Below, in pieces: positions 60,402 to 64,000 of a DNA stretch of 64,000 nucleotides. How positions within the stretch are numbered: the stretch's first letter is position 1; each line of letters starts with the position of its first letter. Location of the stretch: NCBI GenBank assembly GCA_964542475.1, contig CAZIUL010000002.1, positions 1-64,000 of the forward strand. Direction: 5' to 3'. This DNA is from CAZIUL01 sp964542475 (GTDB lineage Bacteria; Planctomycetota; B15-G4; CAYZWU01). A model generated the notes under the pieces. That model saw only the letters and a list, made by a program, of their open reading frames with translations, searched no databases and was not told the origin of the DNA. The position numbers were made by a program, and so were the translations under genes.

Positions 60402-60953
60402 TCAGCACGATAATCCGACCTTGACAGCTTTCATGTTGTCCGATAGGCGTTTAGAAGGAGTTACCGATTCTACAGCCTTAATCAGAACCTCTTCGTTTAC
60501 GGGCAGATTCCCGTTTTTTATGGCTGCGCTGAGGAGAATAAGGTTGGCACTCAAAGGGTTTCCAAGGCGAACAGCCTTGCTTGTTGCATCTGTTCTGAAC
60601 AGATCAAAAACCTCCGCTTTCATTGCTTCCTCCACAACAGGCCTTATATGGAAGCTTTCTGCTGCGTTTAAAACAACCTTTCCCCTCTTTTTAAGAAAGC
60701 GCAGATTCCCGTATGTCTCCTCAGCCTTTAGAATGATCAGAAGATCAGCGGTTCCGGAACGAACCATTGGTGAATAGTAATCACCGATCTTGATGTGGGA
60801 AGTTACTGACCCGCCCCTTTGGCTCATGCCATGGGTTTCGCTTCCAAGAACATTTACACCACAGGATCTGGCAATCTCGTAGAGAACACGGGTAAGGAAA
60901 AGAACTCCTTGGCCACCAATACCGCAAACAACGATTTTTTGGTCCAGTTTCAT
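60402..60953 (-). CDS. iorB: 2-Oxoacid:ferredoxin oxidoreductase gamma subunit (IorB-like)
   Basis: 183 residues: VVCGIGGQGVLFLTRVL at the N-terminus, GSETHGMSQRGGSVTSHIKIG, SPMVRSGTADLLIIL and GNPLSANLILLSA. This is the gamma-type domain found in IorB and in pyruvate or 2-oxoglutarate oxidoreductases. It normally works with thiamine-binding (alpha/beta) subunits, none of which is in this window. The start is placed at the ATG at 60953, because an upstream one at 60983 would lie in repeat copy G. Confidence 0.88.
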   Translation of the reverse strand: MKLDQKIVVCGIGGQGVLFLTRVLYEIARSCGVNVLGSETHGMSQRGGSVTSHIKIGDYYSPMVRSGTADLLIILKAEETYGNLRFLKKRGKVVLNAAESFHIRPVVEEAMKAEVFDLFRTDATSKAVRLGNPLSANLILLSAAIKNGNLPVNEEVLIKAVESVTPSKRLSDNMKAVKVGLSC

Positions 60954-60972
60954 GTTTCTTTTTTTTAGCAAG

Positions 60973-61052
60973 TTAATCCGCATATTTCATCCTCTTCTGC
61001 TGCGGCACCGTAAACTGCAACTCGCGACGAAGAGTATGAAATAAGCGGATTA
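60973..61052 (-). repeat. Short copy of the dispersed palindromic repeat (copy G)
   Basis: An 80-bp form, reverse orientation: TTAATCCGCATATTTCATCC to CACCGTAAACTGCA, joined directly to CTCGCGACGAAGAGTATGAA and GCGGATTAA. It lies between iorB and gpmI. Confidence 0.9.
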
Positions 61053-61160
61053 AAGGAATAGAAAAAAGCATTAGCACTTCTAATCGGATCCTGCCCGCTT
61101 GATGTACTATTTTTCGTTCATGCTATCTATATTACTGGTAACTCGGGGTCAATTCCATTT

Positions 61161-61241
61161 ATTACCTGAATCTTGCACGGATTTGCTAAATTCAGGTAAT
61201 ACGTTTCATGAACATTCCGCAGATGTTAAAACCGCATCTGC
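61161..61241 (+). promoter_or_regulatory. Two hairpins upstream of the phosphoglycerate mutase
   Basis: An 11-bp perfect inverted repeat ATTACCTGAAT/ATTCAGGTAAT (61161-61200, 18-base loop) is followed by a second stem GCAGATG/CATCTGC (61219-61241). Both lie in the 265 bp before gpmI and may be operator or leader structures. Confidence 0.4.
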
Positions 61242-61318
61242 ACAGAACAAATAGACAGCTTACGCATCAAAGTATTATGATGATTTAAAACCAACTCTTT
61301 TACATACACGAGGATTAA

Positions 61319-62917
61319 ATGGCTTCTGAAAAAAAACACGTCATGGCAGAAGGGGTAAGGTGCGCTTACAGTAACGGAGAGGAAGATGAGGCGATGAATC
61401 CGATCGTTCTCGAAGATGAAACCGGCAACCCGGTAGGAAGAATTGCAGCCGGAGACTATGTCATCTTCTATGACATCCGCGGCGAGCGAGAGATCCAGCT
61501 CACCGAATGTTTCACAGACCGCTCTTTTTCTCATTTCGAGATTGCAGCAGGACATCAGGCTAATTTTGTGACCATGATCGAATATGCCCCTGGTCTGGAC
61601 GCAAAAACGGCTTTTCCGCCCCAGGGGGTGCTCAAAAACACGCTGTGTGAAGCGTTGGGCAAGGCATGCAAGAAGGTTGTAAAAGTGGTGGAGACCGAAA
61701 AGGCTGTCCACCTCGGGTTCTTTCTGAACGGGAAGTCACAGGAGCCCTTTCCGAACGAGCACAGGAACTTCATACATTCCAGGAAGGTCGATGATTACGG
61801 CGAGCATCCCCACATGGAAATCGACAAGGTCGCCGATGCAGTGAAAAAGGAAGTGGCTGATCCTGAAAACGACCTTGTGATAGCAAACTTCGCGAACATG
61901 GACGTGATAGGGCATGTGGAAAACAAGGAGGCGGTAATTGCCGCCGTGGAGAAGGTTGATTCCTGCGTTGGAGACGTGGTCGAGCACGCGCGGTCATCAG
62001 GAGTGGACATCCTGATAACAGCGGACCACGGTTCGGTTGAGAAGTGGTACTATCCGGACGGGACAGCCGATACCGGGCACAGTGACAGCCCGGTTCCGTT
62101 CATCTATATAGATTCGCAAAACAGGGACAAAGGCGGTATTGGCGCGCCTTTTAATGAGCCCGAATTAAAAGGCAACCTCACTGATGTGGCGCCGACAGCT
62201 CTTGGAATACTTGGAGTTGCAATCCCTTCGGAAATGACGGGGCAACAGCTCTTTCAGCCTGAATCCGAAAAGGTGGGGGGCCGAAGGCTCTTGCTGCTTA
62301 TCGTGGACGGATGGGGCCACAACAGCATTAAAGAAGGAAACCTCATTACAGCGAGCAAAACCCCAAACATGGACCGTCTCCTGGCGGGACATCATTCGGT
62401 GCTCCTCCAGGCTTCGGGTGAAGCGGTTGGGATGCCGGATGGCACCGTGGGAAACTCCGAGGCCGGCCACCTGCATATCGGGTCCGGCAGAACGGTGTAC
62501 TCGGACAGGCTCAGGATTGACCGCTCACTGAAGGACCGTTCTTTCTTCAGAAACGAGGCGTTCCTCTGGGCAATGAAAGGTGCGATCAAGGACAAGAAAC
62601 CGCTCCATCTTCTGGGCATCATTTCGTTCTACTCCTCGCACGGTTCGCTGGACCATCTGTTTGCACTTCTCAGGATGGCGAAAGAGCAGGGAGTTCCAGA
62701 GGTTTACATTCATGGCTTGCTGGGAAGGAGAGGCGAACGCCCCGAAGCCGGTGCCGCGTACATGGAAGATGTGGAAAAGGAAACCGAACGGCTTCAGCTC
62801 GGGAAAGCATCAACCGTTATCGGCCGCCATTGGGCGCTCGATCGCGAGCAGAACTGGGACCGCATAGAAAAAACATACCGGGCCCTGGTGTTCGGCGAGG
62901 GGAACAGAGTCGGTTAA
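61319..62917 (+). CDS. gpmI: Circularly permuted cofactor-independent phosphoglycerate mutase
   Basis: iPGM interconverts 3- and 2-phosphoglycerate in glycolysis. All family motifs are present but in swapped order. Residues 1-310 correspond to the usual C-terminal half: EGVRCAYSNGEEDEAMNPIV, YDIRGEREIQ, ETEKAVHLGFFLNG, ANFANMDVIGHVE (D195, H199), ITADHGSVE (D236, H237), DTGHSDSPVPF (H254), DVAPTALGILG, PSEMTGQQL. From 322 comes the usual N-terminus: LLLIVDGWGHNS (D330), GNSEAGHLHIGSGR (catalytic S380), GRHWALDREQNWDR (R503, R509), ending at VFGEG where the first half normally continues. CGAGGA precedes the ATG. In one region the usual GRD substrate loop is altered (LLGRRGERPEAG). Confidence 0.93.
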   Translation: MASEKKHVMAEGVRCAYSNGEEDEAMNPIVLEDETGNPVGRIAAGDYVIFYDIRGEREIQLTECFTDRSFSHFEIAAGHQANFVTMIEYAPGLDAKTAFPPQGVLKNTLCEALGKACKKVVKVVETEKAVHLGFFLNGKSQEPFPNEHRNFIHSRKVDDYGEHPHMEIDKVADAVKKEVADPENDLVIANFANMDVIGHVENKEAVIAAVEKVDSCVGDVVEHARSSGVDILITADHGSVEKWYYPDGTADTGHSDSPVPFIYIDSQNRDKGGIGAPFNEPELKGNLTDVAPTALGILGVAIPSEMTGQQLFQPESEKVGGRRLLLLIVDGWGHNSIKEGNLITASKTPNMDRLLAGHHSVLLQASGEAVGMPDGTVGNSEAGHLHIGSGRTVYSDRLRIDRSLKDRSFFRNEAFLWAMKGAIKDKKPLHLLGIISFYSSHGSLDHLFALLRMAKEQGVPEVYIHGLLGRRGERPEAGAAYMEDVEKETERLQLGKASTVIGRHWALDREQNWDRIEKTYRALVFGEGNRVG

Positions 62918-62963
62918 GATGCGGTTGAGGCCGTAGCGTGTGCGGCAAGGCAAGCAGCAGGTT

Positions 62964-63142
62964 TTAGCCCGCTTATTTCATACTCTTCGTCGCGAGGTGC
63001 CGTAACCTGTGTTGTGGCAAGGCGCATGTCAGGAGACGACCGCAGGCCTGTTCCTACAAGTTGAGGATCGTCTCCTGGCATGAAACGCAGCCACAGCGCA
63101 GGTTACGATGCCGCAGCAGAAGAGGATGAAATATGCGGGTTA
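62964..63142 (+). repeat. Full-length dispersed palindromic repeat (copy H)
   Basis: A 179-bp element with both arms, TTAGCCCGCTTATTTCATAC to GAAATATGCGGGTTA, and the inner CCTGTTCCTACAAG loop. It lies between convergent gpmI and the Oxa1-like gene. Confidence 0.92.
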
Positions 63143-63167
63143 GGCGGTGTGCCTGCAACCGACTGCT

Positions 63168-63992
63168 TCAGATATTGACGTTGAACACTCCTTTCATGCC
63201 AAACCCGGCAACGAGCGCCACCACGCAGAAAATGATAAGCCATGGAAAGTAATCGCCGTCCATGCCGAGCATTGCCTTCCTGCCGTGCTTTACTTCCACC
63301 GATTCGATCTGTGCGTCAGCAGGAAACGGTTTCTCCTTCGGATACACGAAAGAGTCGATACAGCTTTTCATGCGGATCGGTGAAACCATGGTCATGCCCG
63401 CTTCCGCATCAATGCTCTTGGTATAGCTCTGTCCGTTGACAGCAATCATGAGGTCATACTGCCCTTCTTTTTCCACCTCCAGGCGGTAGTTGAACTCCTT
63501 TTTCGCAGGTATCCTGACAGGGCCTGCTGATATCTTCAACCCTGGAGATGGCTGTACATCCACCTTAGCCGAATCGAAATCGACCTGGTCACTGAGGACA
63601 ATCTTGAGCACGGTCGTGTCACCTGCCTCCAAGGGGCTGATTCCGTAGCGCGTGTCGAACTGGACGAGAATCGGCAGAATGAGTAGTATCATCGGGGCCA
63701 GCGGAACAAAGCAACAGGAAATATACAGGCCGTTGTTTTTCAAAAGCTCTTTGTTGGCGCTGAACACCACACCCAGCTCATCCTTGTATAGCCTTACCTC
63801 ATAAAGCCCCGCCTTGATCCGATCCTTGAACTTTTTGATCTGGTTTTGAGGAGAGGTGTATTTGAACAGAAGCAGGAAAGCCACTCCCAGGAGAATGGAC
63901 AGCGCTGTAAGCCCGACCAGCGGCGCAAAATACTGGAAAGGGAACAAAAGAACATTGAACAAAACGTTCATCGCTTCATTGATAATTGACAT
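63168..63992 (-). CDS. Membrane protein resembling Oxa1-superfamily (DUF106/EMC3-like) proteins
   Basis: 274 residues. N-terminal TM (VGLTALSILLGVAFLLLF), a charged cytosolic helical pair (SPQNQIKKFKDRIKAGLYEVRLYKDE..VVFSANKELLKNN), another TM pair with FVPLAPMILLILPILVQF, a periplasmic beta domain of about 110 residues and a final TM (FPWLIIFCVVALVAGFGM). The TM - coiled coil - TM layout is that of Oxa1-superfamily insertases, as in EMC3/TMCO1 or archaeal DUF106. The start ATG at 63992 is near the window edge; a further ATG at 63971 is possible. It may work in membrane-protein insertion. Confidence 0.6.
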   Translation of the reverse strand: MSIINEAMNVLFNVLLFPFQYFAPLVGLTALSILLGVAFLLLFKYTSPQNQIKKFKDRIKAGLYEVRLYKDELGVVFSANKELLKNNGLYISCCFVPLAPMILLILPILVQFDTRYGISPLEAGDTTVLKIVLSDQVDFDSAKVDVQPSPGLKISAGPVRIPAKKEFNYRLEVEKEGQYDLMIAVNGQSYTKSIDAEAGMTMVSPIRMKSCIDSFVYPKEKPFPADAQIESVEVKHGRKAMLGMDGDYFPWLIIFCVVALVAGFGMKGVFNVNI

Positions 63993-64000
63993 TATTTTAT

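Noticed and set aside
1..64000. Prophage, insertion sequence or defence island
   Set aside because: No integrase, transposase, phage structural gene or restriction/toxin gene was seen; the only mobile-like sequences are the non-coding palindromes.

Overview
The window is about 64 kb of densely coding chromosome (roughly 50% G+C by eye) from a flagellated bacterium that looks Gram-negative: it has lipoproteins with lipoboxes, an RseP protease, an O-antigen-ligase-type membrane protein and a UbiA prenyltransferase. It carries several secreted or membrane-anchored HEAT/TPR proteins, one with a WEFWWE motif, and a secreted C25 peptidase with seven TIG domains. I associate that mix with Planctomycetota-like and other uncultivated deep-branching lineages, but no rRNA is present and I cannot place the organism. 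There is no prophage, integrase, transposase, CRISPR array or defence island; this is core and accessory chromosome.

Layout. 1-4.6 kb: end of an acidic tandem-repeat protein, a HEAT/TPR membrane protein, a degenerate GGDEF protein, a MITE-like palindrome and mazG. 4.7-7.9 kb (minus strand): flagellin, fliD, fliS and a FliT/FlgN-like small protein. 8.2 kb: tRNA-Asp with promoter and terminator. 8.3-14.9 kb (minus): a ChaN-like lipoprotein with an extra N-terminal region, clpB and a GT-C-type membrane protein. 15.2-18.1 kb: Na/phosphate symporter, PhoU protein, C45 acyltransferase-like protein. 18.2-25.3 kb: a PLP aminotransferase, then an acyl carrier protein plus Kbl-family alpha-oxoamine synthase closed by a terminator, then an AcpS-like transferase, a CoA-acylating aldehyde dehydrogenase and an O-antigen-ligase-like protein. 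25.6-29.8 kb: gingipain-family peptidase. 30.2-34.1 kb: SDR-type threonine dehydrogenase, a small beta-rich protein, a GT4 glycosyltransferase and a secreted metallopeptidase-like protein. 34.2-39.4 kb: poly(A) polymerase, the ymfF/ymfH M16 pair and miaA. 39.4-45.9 kb: lipoproteins, dusB, a HEAT protein, a DUF5658-like membrane protein. 46-50 kb (minus): dxr, a four-PDZ rseP and a UbiA enzyme. 50.4-56.8 kb: purM, TPR proteins, a hydrolase-fold protein lacking its nucleophile, a membrane spermidine-synthase-like protein. 57-64 kb: a large HEAT protein, a small Sm-like protein, MaoC, a lone 2-oxoacid oxidoreductase gamma subunit, a phosphoglycerate mutase and an Oxa1-like membrane protein.

The most striking observation is that the phosphoglycerate mutase at 61319-62917 is a natural circular permutation of cofactor-independent iPGM (GpmI). 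The C-terminal half of the usual protein comes first and the usual N-terminus, with the metal-binding DGWG and catalytic-serine GNSEAGH motifs, follows, yet nearly all active-site residues are present. The second is a family of about 180-bp palindromic repeats (eight copies or fragments), lying mainly between convergent genes and in places supplying the stop codon of the upstream gene. The third is the two-gene ACP/Kbl unit: Kbl normally uses CoA, and a threonine dehydrogenase lies 9 kb away, so either a carrier-protein-linked threonine pathway or a separate alpha-aminoketone synthesis is possible.
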